Positions 25,584 to 34,256 of a stretch of 64,000 bases of DNA are shown here, one piece after another. The notes under the pieces are model-generated. The model was not told the origin of the DNA and did not search any database. It worked only from the letters and a program-made list of their open reading frames with translations. The first letter of the stretch is position 1. Each line of letters begins with the position of its first letter. A program made the position numbers and the translations under genes. The stretch is from Lysinibacillus xylanilyticus (GTDB lineage Bacteria; Bacillota; Bacilli; Bacillales_A; Planococcaceae): the NCBI RefSeq assembly GCF_001708185.1, contig NZ_MDDN01000017.1, positions 1 to 64,000 on the forward strand, in the 5' to 3' direction.

Positions 25584-26732
25584 CTAAATGTTCTTCAGAT
25601 TTTCTTTGACCTTCTGATGCGTAATCGCCACTGGAATCGACACCGTTAATGTAGTACCCTCTTCACTTTCGATTTTAAAGGAACCGTTAATAAACTCTAA
25701 GCGTTCACGCATTCCCTTCAATCCGTTTCCTGTTTTCCAAGCTTGTTTTTTTGTGATGCCATGTCCATTATCACGAACTACTAAATATACTTCCTTAAAA
25801 TTTTGATGGAAGGCTATTTCGCATTTTGTAGCACCACTATGCTTAACGACATTATTAACTGCCTCTTTTAAGCACATGGATAATACATTTTCTACAAGTG
25901 GTGGAACTTGCAGTTTATCTTTATCTCCATCAAATACGAATTCCATTTCGGCCGCCTTTAACATTTGAGAAATACGCATAAGCTCATCCTCAAACCTAGC
26001 TGTTCGCATATCTGATACTAATTCACGTACCTCTTTTAATGCGATACTCGCCGTTTGACGAATATCCTTAATCTCTGTTAGAGCCTGCTGTGGATCACGT
26101 TCAATTAATCTTGAAGCTAAGTCACTTTTCAAGCCTATCATCGATAATTTTTGACCGAGCGTATCATGTAAGTCACGAGCAATACGTTGTCTTTCCTCAA
26201 AAACAATTAACTCAGCTATTCGTTCATTAGCAGTCTCAAGCTGACCCTCTAAATTTTCACGTTTATTTTTTGAATAAATCGTTAGTGGCATAAGCACCAC
26301 TACTAAAATCGTTAAAACAACAAATGGTAGTTGTGATAAAAATAATTGTAGCTCAACAAAGAAGCCAATACCTGTCGAAATAACCGTAAAGCCAATATGT
26401 AATCCATATATAATATAGAAGCCAACAGGTCTACGAATATTTCCTATAAAGAAAGCTGTAAAAATTGATAAATACACATAACCATACAATATAGTCATAA
26501 CGATATTAATGACCATCTCAAAACTAATCCACATATAAACTAGACCGCTTTTCGAATTCATGGAAAACCGATAGAAGATAAAATAGAGCATTAAAAATGT
26601 AATCCCTATTGATATGTCAATATAAGATGATTTTCTAAAAATGAAGAAAAACGGTAGAAAACAGAAAATAATCCATAAATATATACTGAGCATCGGACTA
26701 TTCGGAATAATACTATGCCATTTCCTCATCAT
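25584..26732 (-). CDS. desK: Membrane thermosensor kinase DesK
   Basis: The 382-residue kinase has about five N-terminal membrane helices (13-150), a coiled linker, then the HisKA_3 box RQRIARDLHDTLGQKLS with His189, matching His188 of Bacillus subtilis DesK. A HATPase domain follows: NNVVKHSG N-box (about 291-298), DNGHGI (about 321-326) and GLKGMRERLEFINGS. It senses membrane order and switches between kinase and phosphatase. It sits between des and desR in the order seen in Bacillus subtilis, with a terminator separating it from des, so it likely has its own promoter. Confidence 0.9.
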   Translation of the reverse strand: MMRKWHSIIPNSPMLSIYLWIIFCFLPFFFIFRKSSYIDISIGITFLMLYFIFYRFSMNSKSGLVYMWISFEMVINIVMTILYGYVYLSIFTAFFIGNIRRPVGFYIIYGLHIGFTVISTGIGFFVELQLFLSQLPFVVLTILVVVLMPLTIYSKNKRENLEGQLETANERIAELIVFEERQRIARDLHDTLGQKLSMIGLKSDLASRLIERDPQQALTEIKDIRQTASIALKEVRELVSDMRTARFEDELMRISQMLKAAEMEFVFDGDKDKLQVPPLVENVLSMCLKEAVNNVVKHSGATKCEIAFHQNFKEVYLVVRDNGHGITKKQAWKTGNGLKGMRERLEFINGSFKIESEEGTTLTVSIPVAITHQKVKENLKNI

Positions 26733-26843
26733 AATCTCACGCTCTTTCCTACTTTTCCCTCATTATAACAAGAAAATTAATTTTATGCCTGTACATGGTT
26801 ATCAGTGTATGAGCCATATTGCAATAGACTACTCATTTATGTA

Positions 26844-26872
26844 AAACAGCCATCCCTTAGAAGAGATGGCTG
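26844..26872 (-). terminator. Terminator between des and desK
   Basis: On the minus strand CAGCCATC and GATGGCTG close a ten-base loop, followed by TTTTAC. It would cut most des transcripts short of desKR and allow induction of des without raising its regulator. Confidence 0.75.
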
Positions 26873-26885
26873 AAAAAAATTTTTA

Positions 26886-27917
26886 CTAAGCAGCAAGACT
26901 ACCTCTTGCTTTTCGTTTGATTATTTCATTAACGTCTTTAAAGGATACAAACTTACCTTGATCTTCATCATATAACTTGAAGCGTAATGATTCCAAGCTT
27001 TTACGTAATGTAATAGTCGTTGCCGTGTGTAATGGCGGTATTTCATTATGCGCTTGTTCAAGATTATAGTTCGGCACACGTGGAGCTAAATGATGCACAT
27101 GGTGGAAACCAATATTGCCTGTAATCCATTGTAATAGTTTCGGTAATTTATAATACGAGCTACCTTCAACAGCAGCCTTTACATAATCCCACTCTGATTC
27201 ATGCTCAAAATAAGAATCTTCATACGTATGTTGGATGAAAAATAACCAAATGCCAAGAGAGGCAGCAACATACAACGTTACAACATGCACTAATACGAAT
27301 GCTTGCCATCCCATAAAGTAAATTAACGCAACACAAATTCCCGTAATGACTATATTTGTTAAATAAGTGTTAAAACGTTCTTTCTGTTTAGCGTCATTAC
27401 GATTACGACGGTTTAAAATTAACACCATAAACAGTGGTCCTAAGCCAAACATTACGAATGGATTACGGTAAAAACGATACCATAAACGTTGTCCTTTAGA
27501 TGCTTGTAAAAACTCTTCCACTGTCATCATATCAATATCACCAATACCACGCTTGTCTAAGTTCGAGCTAGTTGCGTGGTGAATTGTATGCTCACGCTTC
27601 CATTTTTCATATGGGAATGATGTTAACACTCCAGTTACAAAACCAACCCAGTCGTTTGCTTTTTTACTTTTGAAAAATGAACCGTGTGTACAATCATGGA
27701 AAATAATAAATGTTCTTACGACAAAACCAGCAGAGATTACACTTAAACCAACTGTTAACCATGGTGAAATATCCACCAACATATATGCAGCTACCCATAG
27801 AGCGATTAACGGTACAATCGTATTGACCATTTGAAAAATACTTTTAGCTGTATCAGATTTCGCAAATGGTGCTACATCCTGGCGCAGTTTTTTTGTTTTT
27901 TCTTTATCTGTTGCCAT
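26886..27917 (-). CDS. des: Membrane fatty acid desaturase
   Basis: I start at ATG 27917, seven bases after GAGGGAG; a longer reading has no site. The 343-residue protein has four or more membrane helices and the three histidine boxes of acyl-lipid desaturases: HDCTHGS (about 74-80), HTIHH (about 110-114) and HHVHHLAP (about 276-283). It adds a cis double bond to membrane phospholipid acyl chains, using oxygen and ferredoxin or flavodoxin. A sigma-A-like promoter and a palindrome that may bind DesR lie upstream. Confidence 0.95.
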   Translation of the reverse strand: MATDKEKTKKLRQDVAPFAKSDTAKSIFQMVNTIVPLIALWVAAYMLVDISPWLTVGLSVISAGFVVRTFIIFHDCTHGSFFKSKKANDWVGFVTGVLTSFPYEKWKREHTIHHATSSNLDKRGIGDIDMMTVEEFLQASKGQRLWYRFYRNPFVMFGLGPLFMVLILNRRNRNDAKQKERFNTYLTNIVITGICVALIYFMGWQAFVLVHVVTLYVAASLGIWLFFIQHTYEDSYFEHESEWDYVKAAVEGSSYYKLPKLLQWITGNIGFHHVHHLAPRVPNYNLEQAHNEIPPLHTATTITLRKSLESLRFKLYDEDQGKFVSFKDVNEIIKRKARGSLAA

Positions 27918-27953
27918 CGTTTTACTCCCTCGTTTCCTTTTTCTTATGACCTC

Positions 27954-27981
27954 ATCATAAAACATGAGTGTAAACTAGCAA
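27954..27981 (-). promoter_or_regulatory. Candidate des promoter
   Basis: On the minus strand TTGCTA (27981-27976) is followed after 16 bp by TATGAT (27959-27954), placing the start of transcription near 27947. Confidence 0.6.
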
Positions 27982-27997
27982 CAGATGCAAACATCAT

Positions 27998-28030
27998 AAA
28001 AAGGATATGACATTTGTCATACCCTTTTTT
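27998..28030 (-). terminator. Terminator of the GNAT gene, overlapping a probable DesR operator
   Basis: On the minus strand AAAAAAGGG-TATGACAAATGTCATA-TCCTTTTT is a stem-loop with a T-rich end right at the stop of the acetyltransferase gene. Its core TATGACAttTGTCATA (28006-28021) is a perfect palindrome centred about 66 bp upstream of the predicted des start, the right place for an activator of this type. Assignment to DesR is inference. Confidence 0.65.
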
Positions 28031-28532
28031 ATGCTTTTGGTCCAGTTAAATGTAGCTGATAAAACATAAGATCTAGCCATTGTCCAAATTTAAAGCCCGC
28101 ATTTTTAATTGTCCCTGCATATTCAAAGCCTAATTTTTCATGTGCTTTAATGCTGCCCATATTTTCACCATCAATGCCAGCTACGAGAGTCTTCACACCT
28201 TGCTCTTCTGCAATTCGAATAAGTTCATGCATTAACTTCGTAGCAATACCCTTTTGATAGTGATCTTTATGCACATACACTGAGTGCTCCATAGTGTGTT
28301 TATAACCGGGGTATGGACGGAACTGACTATATGTTGCAAAGCCGGCTACTATGCCGTTTTCATCAAAGATAAGGAGAGGGTTGCTAGATGCTTGCTGCTC
28401 CTTAAACCACTTCTTTTTTTCTTCTAACGATTGTGTCTCATATCGATAAACAGCTTTGCTCGTTAAAATAATGTCATTGTAGATGGCTAAAACCTCGGGT
28501 AAATCTTTCTCTTCCATTAATCGAATCATCAT
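28029..28532 (-). CDS. GNAT N-acetyltransferase (phosphinothricin-acetyltransferase-like)
   Basis: I place the start at the ATG at 28532, behind AAGGAAG. The 167-residue protein has the PAT-type layout: MIRLMEEKDLPEVLAIYNDII at the start, FATYSQFRPYPGYKHTMEHSVYV (about 66-88), the acetyl-CoA loop KDHYQKGIATKLMHEL (about 89-104), and VAGIDGENMGSIKAHEKLGFEYAGTI near the end. Such enzymes acetylate small amines like phosphinothricin, methionine sulfoximine or related compounds. Its substrate here is unknown. Its terminator shares sequence with the des control region. Confidence 0.88.
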   Translation of the reverse strand: MMIRLMEEKDLPEVLAIYNDIILTSKAVYRYETQSLEEKKKWFKEQQASSNPLLIFDENGIVAGFATYSQFRPYPGYKHTMEHSVYVHKDHYQKGIATKLMHELIRIAEEQGVKTLVAGIDGENMGSIKAHEKLGFEYAGTIKNAGFKFGQWLDLMFYQLHLTGPKA

Positions 28533-28671
28533 ACTCACTTCCTTCATTAATAGAAATAGACCTAAAGCGCACTGTCATAGGGGGCATCGAATCTAACTCC
28601 AATCAACTTATGCATATGTTTTAACAAAGTATCATCCCCCAACTTTCAGTGATGAGTCACTTATTTCAACT

Positions 28672-31600
28672 TTACACATTAAAATATCGAGCATCCGGAT
28701 GTGCAAAGACAATCGCCGACACAGAAGCTTCTGGCTCCATCATAAAGCCTTCCGTTAAATGAACACCAATGTCCTCCGGTTTTAATAAACCAAACAATTT
28801 CTCTTGATCCTCTAGGTTCGGACATGCAGGATAGCCGAATGAGAAGCGCTGTCCTTGATATTTTGCCGCAAATCGATCACGCATTGTAAAATCTGTCGCA
28901 TCTGAGAAGCCCCACTGGTCACGAATTTCTTGGTGCATACGCTCCGCAAAGCCTTCCGCAAGCTCAAGCGCTGTAGATTGTAATGCATGACTTTCGAGGA
29001 ATTTCCCTTCTTCTTTTAGCTGACGAGCCTTTGCCATGACACCTTGCCCTGCCGTTACGACCATTAAGGCAATATAGTCCATTTCACCGCTTTCGACTGT
29101 TTTTAGGTAATCTGCTAGACATAAAAACGGTTCAACCTGCTGACGCGGGAAGGTAAATCGTTCAATTTCCGTTTTACTATCCGCTGGGTCATAAACGACT
29201 ACATCATCCCCATCTGCTTGAGCAGGGAAAAACTGATACATACCTGATGGCTTCAATAGATCACCTTGCAAATAATCATCGACTAAGTCTTTTAATTCTG
29301 TTGCTCTTGCATCACCAGCATCAAGCAATTGCTGTACTTGCCCCTTTAAACCTAGATGATGTCCGAGTAATGTCCGCATATTAACATATGGATATAAATG
29401 CGAAACAGCATACTCTCGCTTTACATGGCGTCGCAAATCAGCCGGAAGAAAGACAGAAGCTTCTTGTACCGTGCGTGCAGGCTTTACAGTTACTTCTTTT
29501 GCAGGACGAGCCGCTCTTTTTTCGTCTGCCTCTAAACGTTTTTTCCGTGATTCCTCAATTTCAACTAAGAAGTCAGCACGTGTATCCGCCCCCATTAACC
29601 GATTCGCCTGCTCTAATCCTTGCATCGCATCCTTTGAATAAATGACAGGTCCATTATATTCGCCGGCGATTTTCGTTTCAGTAAAGCGACGAGATAATGC
29701 AGCCCCTCCTACTAAAATCGGTACGTCAATACCCGCTTCCTTGAAGTCCTGAGCTGTAATAACCATTTGCTGTGCTGATTTTACAAGTAAGCCAGAAAGT
29801 CCAATGAAATCTGGCTTTTCCTTACGAATGGCTTCAATTAATTGGGCAGGTGTTACTTTAATGCCAAGATCAACAACTTTATAGCCATTATTACTTAAAA
29901 TAATATCGACTAGGTTTTTCCCAATATCATGCACATCACCTTTTACAGTAGCAAGTACCATTTTCCCCTTACCAGTACTCTCTTCATTTTTCTCCATAAA
30001 TTGTTCTAAATGTGCCACTGCTGCCTTCATAACTCCTGCTGATTGCAATACTTCCGCTACGATTAGCTGATTATCATTAAATAAGCGACCAACCTCAGCC
30101 ATTCCATCCATTAATGGTCCATTAATAATATCTAGTGGCATTTGGAAAATTTCACGAGCAGCATCTAAATCCTCAATAAGACCTTCCTTTGTACCCTCTA
30201 GAATATAGTAAGCCAAACGACCTTCTACCGTTTTCGGAATATCTGCCTCCGTTTTTTCCTTCTTTTTATCACGATAGAAATCCGTGAAAACGGCTAACGT
30301 TTCGTCATTTGTATTAAAGAGTAATTCATTGGCTAGCTTAATTTCCGCTTCAGGAATAGATGCATAACGTTCCAGCTTTTCGGTATTAACAATTGCATAA
30401 TCTAAACCAGCCTGTGTACAGTGATATAAATACACAGCATTTAATACTTCCCGACCTACAGGCGGTAATCCGAATGAAATATTACTTACACCAAGCACTG
30501 TTAATGTACGTGGCATTTTTTCTTTAATAAGGCGAATCCCTTCAACTGTTTCAAGTGCTGAGCCAATATACTGCTCATCTCCCGTACCTACAGGGAACAT
30601 TAATGGGTCAAAAATGATATCCTCAGGTGCAATGCCCCACTTTTCTGTTAACAAATTATAGGATCGCTCAGCAATCTCTAGCTTGCGGTGTCGATCAACC
30701 GCCATGCCTTGCTCATCAATTGTACCCACAACTAAGGAGGCACCATATTTTTTCACTAACGGTAAAACTGCATCAAAACGCTCCTCGCCATCTTCTAAGT
30801 TAATAGAATTGATGATAGCTTTTCCTTGAGAAAACTTAAGTGCCTCTTCAATTACTTTTTCATCTGTCGAGTCAATAACAAGAGGTACTTTTACTTTTTT
30901 TACAACCTCTTGCATAAAACCTTGCATATCAGCTAATTCATCGCGATCCGGATTCGCTAAACAAATATCAATAACATGTGCTCCATTTTTCACTTGGGCA
31001 CGAGCGATTTCAGCTGCTTCCTCAAATTTTCCGTCAATAATTAAATTTTTAAACTTTCTAGAGCCGATGACATTTGTACGTTCCCCAATAAATAATGGAC
31101 GCATGGAATCGTCGTACACTAATGGCTCGATACCTGATACTACATGACCATGCGTTGCAACTGGTAATTGGCGAGGCTTTTCGTTCCTTAGCACCTCTCG
31201 AATTGCTGCAATATGTGCTGGCGTTGTACCACAGCAACCTCCGACAATATTCAGCCAACCCTTTTCTGCAAAACCTTTTAATTTCTGAGATAACGATTCA
31301 GGCGACTCATGGTAGCAACCTTCCTCATCAGGTAAGCCCGCATTCGGATAACAGCTAATATAGCCAGTTGAAAGCTCTGCTAGTGAGCGAATGTGGTCAG
31401 TCATAAACTCTGGTCCCGTCGCACAGTTTAAGCCAACTGATAACGGCTTAATATGCTCAATAGAAATGTAGAAAGCATCGATTGTTTGACCGGCAAGTGT
31501 CGTGCCCATCGGTTCAATTGTTCCCGATATCATCACAGGGAGCTCTTTTCTAGTTGCTTCAAAAGCACGAGATACTCCTAGAGTCCCCGCCTTCACATTC

Positions 31601-32103
31601 AACATATCCTGACTTGTTTCTAGCAATAGAACGTCCGCCCCAGCTTCGATTAATGCCTTGGCCTGAACGTAAAAGTTTTCCTCTAACTCGTCAAATGAAA
31701 TACCACCTGTTACCGACAAGGTTTTTGTAGTTGGCCCCATAGCCCCCGCTACAAAACGTGGCCAATCGGATGTTGAAAATTCATCTACTACTTTGCGCGC
31801 AATTTCCACAGCACGTTTATTGATCTCTTCTGCCTTTGCGCCAAGATCATATTCGTTTAGTACAAGTGGTGTTCCACCAAATGTATTTGTACAAATAATA
31901 TCTGCTCCAGCCTCTAAATATTTTCTATGAACTTTTTCAAGCACATCTGGTCTAGTTAGCACAAGATTTTCATTACAGCCATCGTATTCCTCGCCGCCAA
32001 AATCCTCCGCTAATAAATTTTCATTTTGTAGCATTGTACCCATTGCGCCATCAAGAATTAATATTCGTTTCTCAAGTTGTTCTTCAATCAAGTGCTTAGC
32101 CAT
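28672..32103 (-). CDS. metH: Cobalamin-dependent methionine synthase
   Basis: The 1143-residue enzyme has all four modules in order. The homocysteine domain (about 1-310) carries zinc ligands Cys227 (GLNC), Cys290 and Cys291 (GGCCG). The pterin domain spans about 340-600. The cobalamin part shows DVHDIGKN at 723-730, with His725 as the cobalt ligand. The AdoMet reactivation domain is at the C-terminus (about 885-1143, with GYPACPNLEDQ). It transfers a methyl group from methyltetrahydrofolate through B12 to homocysteine. It overlaps the yitJ-like gene by eight bases, and both lie behind a SAM riboswitch. Two cobalamin-linked loci (this and the BtuCD transporter) occur in the window. Confidence 0.98.
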   Translation of the reverse strand: MAKHLIEEQLEKRILILDGAMGTMLQNENLLAEDFGGEEYDGCNENLVLTRPDVLEKVHRKYLEAGADIICTNTFGGTPLVLNEYDLGAKAEEINKRAVEIARKVVDEFSTSDWPRFVAGAMGPTTKTLSVTGGISFDELEENFYVQAKALIEAGADVLLLETSQDMLNVKAGTLGVSRAFEATRKELPVMISGTIEPMGTTLAGQTIDAFYISIEHIKPLSVGLNCATGPEFMTDHIRSLAELSTGYISCYPNAGLPDEEGCYHESPESLSQKLKGFAEKGWLNIVGGCCGTTPAHIAAIREVLRNEKPRQLPVATHGHVVSGIEPLVYDDSMRPLFIGERTNVIGSRKFKNLIIDGKFEEAAEIARAQVKNGAHVIDICLANPDRDELADMQGFMQEVVKKVKVPLVIDSTDEKVIEEALKFSQGKAIINSINLEDGEERFDAVLPLVKKYGASLVVGTIDEQGMAVDRHRKLEIAERSYNLLTEKWGIAPEDIIFDPLMFPVGTGDEQYIGSALETVEGIRLIKEKMPRTLTVLGVSNISFGLPPVGREVLNAVYLYHCTQAGLDYAIVNTEKLERYASIPEAEIKLANELLFNTNDETLAVFTDFYRDKKKEKTEADIPKTVEGRLAYYILEGTKEGLIEDLDAAREIFQMPLDIINGPLMDGMAEVGRLFNDNQLIVAEVLQSAGVMKAAVAHLEQFMEKNEESTGKGKMVLATVKGDVHDIGKNLVDIILSNNGYKVVDLGIKVTPAQLIEAIRKEKPDFIGLSGLLVKSAQQMVITAQDFKEAGIDVPILVGGAALSRRFTETKIAGEYNGPVIYSKDAMQGLEQANRLMGADTRADFLVEIEESRKKRLEADEKRAARPAKEVTVKPARTVQEASVFLPADLRRHVKREYAVSHLYPYVNMRTLLGHHLGLKGQVQQLLDAGDARATELKDLVDDYLQGDLLKPSGMYQFFPAQADGDDVVVYDPADSKTEIERFTFPRQQVEPFLCLADYLKTVESGEMDYIALMVVTAGQGVMAKARQLKEEGKFLESHALQSTALELAEGFAERMHQEIRDQWGFSDATDFTMRDRFAAKYQGQRFSFGYPACPNLEDQEKLFGLLKPEDIGVHLTEGFMMEPEASVSAIVFAHPDARYFNV

Positions 32104-33943
32104 TTATACTTACCCCTTTTTTCTGTTCATCCAATTGCTCAATATATTTCATCAATTCAAGTGTCATATCATAGCGCAGAAACGGTGTGATAAGATAAAT
32201 ACCATTGAAATATTCCGCTGCTACTTCTACTAATTCCTTGGCAATTGCAATCCCTTCTAGTGTTGCGCGTTCCTTATCATCACCACAAGCCTTCATACGC
32301 GTTAACGCATCATCTGATAGTTTGATGCCTGGTACTTCATGATGTAAAAACTCCGCACTTTTATAGCTCGTTACTGGCATAATACCTATATATATTGGTG
32401 TTTCTAAATGCTTTGTCGCCTCGTAAATTTCCACGATTTTTTCCTTTGTATAAACAGGCTGTGAAATAAAATAATCTGCCCCATGTTCAATTTTCTTTTC
32501 TAATCGAGACACAGCACGATCTAGTACACGTACATTAGGATTAAACGCTGCCGCTACAGAGAAATTCGCCTTTTTACGAAGTGGTTTCCCTGAGAACGAT
32601 ACACCTTCATTTAACTGTTTTATTAATTGGATTAGTTCCATTGAAGATACGTCATAAACGCTAGTCGCCCCTGGGAAATCACCTACCTTTGTCGGATCTC
32701 CAGTAACCGCTAAAATATCATGAATCCCAAGTGCATTTAATCCCATTAAATGTGATTGAAGACCAATTAAATTACGATCTCGGCATGTTATATGTGTCAA
32801 TGGGCGTACCCCATGTACTTCTTTTAATAGGGCACCCATCGCAATATTACTAATCCTTGGCGATGCCAGTGAATTATCAGCCATCATGACTACATCTGCA
32901 CCAGCTTTATACAATTTTTCGGCACCTTCAATAAAGCCTTCAATTTCTAAATGTCTAGGAGTATCTAACTCCACGATAACTGAGCGTTCTCGTTTTACTT
33001 TTACATGTAACGGCTCATAATTTGGCGGCTCTGCCTCACGTAAAACTGCGATTTTTTCTGGCTTTGCGTGCTTTTCCTCAACTGGAGATAGCGCCTCTAA
33101 ATACTTTTTCACTGCGGCAATATGCTTGGGTGTCGTACCACAGCAGCCACCTATTAAACGCACTCCTTGATCACGAAGTGCTATAGCTGCTCGCCCAAAA
33201 TAATCTGCCTCAGATTCATAAACGACACGGCCATCCTCCAAATCAAGAAGAGAGGCATTCGGATACGCTGACATAAATGCCTTTTCAGGAAGCTCTACAC
33301 CTTCAAATGCTTGAATAGTATGGTGTGGGCCTAAGCGACAGTTAACACCCACGATATCAGCACCTAGCGCTTCAAGTTTATGTAAAGCGGCGTTTAAACT
33401 CATTCCATTTTGCAAAATGCCTGGTTCGTGCATAGAAACTTGCGCAATAATCGGTAATTTTGTTTTAGCTCGTAACATTGTTAAAGTTGCTGTCAGCTCT
33501 TCAAAATCATAATATGTTTCAAGTAAAAGACCATCTGGATTTCCCGCAAGTAAAACAGTTGTTTGCTCTTCAACCGTTGCCAGAATTTCCTCTAACGTTG
33601 CATCACTCTTTCGAATACCACGGATTCCTCCAATAGTACCCAAGACAAATTGTCCACCATCTGCCGCCGCTCGTTTGGCAATCGTAATAGCAGCTTCATT
33701 AAACTGCTGCACACGTGATTCTAATCCATAGCGAGCTAATTTTATGGCATTAGCTCCATACGTGTTTGTTTGAATAATGTCGGCTCCAGCTGCTATATAC
33801 TCTCTATGAATCTTTTCAATTAATTCTGGTCTTTGAACATTCATTTCCTCATGGCAGTACTCCAAGCCATAGCCGTATAAAAGCGTACCAATTGCACCAT
33901 CTGCTGTAAGAACATTCGTTTTTAACTTTTCAAGCAATCCCAT
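32096..33943 (-). CDS. yitJ: Bifunctional homocysteine S-methyltransferase / methylenetetrahydrofolate reductase (YitJ type)
   Basis: I start at ATG 33943, seven bases after GAGAGG. The 615-residue protein fuses an N-terminal homocysteine methyltransferase domain (about 1-290; zinc cysteines in GVNCRLG and GGCCGTT) to a C-terminal MetF-like flavin reductase (about 310-590; THITCRDRN, GIHDILAVTGDP, DYFISQPVYT). The reductase half makes 5-methyltetrahydrofolate, the methyl donor that MetH uses next. It is the first gene of the SAM-riboswitch operon and is translationally overlapped with metH. Confidence 0.93.
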   Translation of the reverse strand: MGLLEKLKTNVLTADGAIGTLLYGYGLEYCHEEMNVQRPELIEKIHREYIAAGADIIQTNTYGANAIKLARYGLESRVQQFNEAAITIAKRAAADGGQFVLGTIGGIRGIRKSDATLEEILATVEEQTTVLLAGNPDGLLLETYYDFEELTATLTMLRAKTKLPIIAQVSMHEPGILQNGMSLNAALHKLEALGADIVGVNCRLGPHHTIQAFEGVELPEKAFMSAYPNASLLDLEDGRVVYESEADYFGRAAIALRDQGVRLIGGCCGTTPKHIAAVKKYLEALSPVEEKHAKPEKIAVLREAEPPNYEPLHVKVKRERSVIVELDTPRHLEIEGFIEGAEKLYKAGADVVMMADNSLASPRISNIAMGALLKEVHGVRPLTHITCRDRNLIGLQSHLMGLNALGIHDILAVTGDPTKVGDFPGATSVYDVSSMELIQLIKQLNEGVSFSGKPLRKKANFSVAAAFNPNVRVLDRAVSRLEKKIEHGADYFISQPVYTKEKIVEIYEATKHLETPIYIGIMPVTSYKSAEFLHHEVPGIKLSDDALTRMKACGDDKERATLEGIAIAKELVEVAAEYFNGIYLITPFLRYDMTLELMKYIEQLDEQKKGVSING

Positions 33944-33975
33944 AAAACTAGCCTCTCTTCCCTTATCTATCAAAT

Positions 33976-34009
33976 AAAAAAGCCTTCTTTCAAAAAAAGA
34001 AGGCTTTTA
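33976..34009 (-). terminator. SAM riboswitch terminator
   Basis: On the minus strand AAGCCTTCTTT pairs perfectly with AAAGAAGGCTT and is followed by TTTTTA. It lies 21 bases downstream of the aptamer, as expected for transcription control of yitJ-metH. Confidence 0.95.
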
Positions 34010-34029
34010 CGTTTCGTAATTGTTTTTCC

Positions 34030-34129
34030 TTCTCATCTTCGACACATTGGTCTTCTGGATTTAGCACCTGACAAAAAGTTGGTTGCTGAAGCTTCATAGG
34101 GCCAGTCCCTCAGCTTCTCTTGATAAGAA
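34030..34129 (-). promoter_or_regulatory. SAM-I riboswitch (S-box) controlling yitJ-metH
   Basis: The minus strand holds P1 TTCTTATC/GATGAGAA and the S-box landmarks AGAGAAGCTGAGGGACTGGC, TATGAAGCTTCAGCAACC, GGTGCTAAATCC and GAAGATGAGAAG. These are the canonical conserved blocks, so the assignment is firm. SAM binding should lead to the downstream terminator and switch methionine synthesis off. Confidence 0.98.
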
Positions 34130-34165
34130 TGTAGTATGAATTTTTTAAATAATTAAAAGAATCAT

Positions 34166-34181
34166 ATCGTTTACGAACGAT
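34166..34181 (-). terminator. Weak hairpin after cgoX
   Basis: ATCGTT and AACGAT form a short stem on the minus strand, followed by ATGATTCTTTT. It is the only candidate end signal between cgoX and the SAM riboswitch. Confidence 0.4.
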
Positions 34182-34256
34182 AGAGTCAAGACTATTTCAC
34201 TGAACAAAAGATATTTTCTACGAAAAAAATATTATTTTTCGATTTTTATCAAACAA

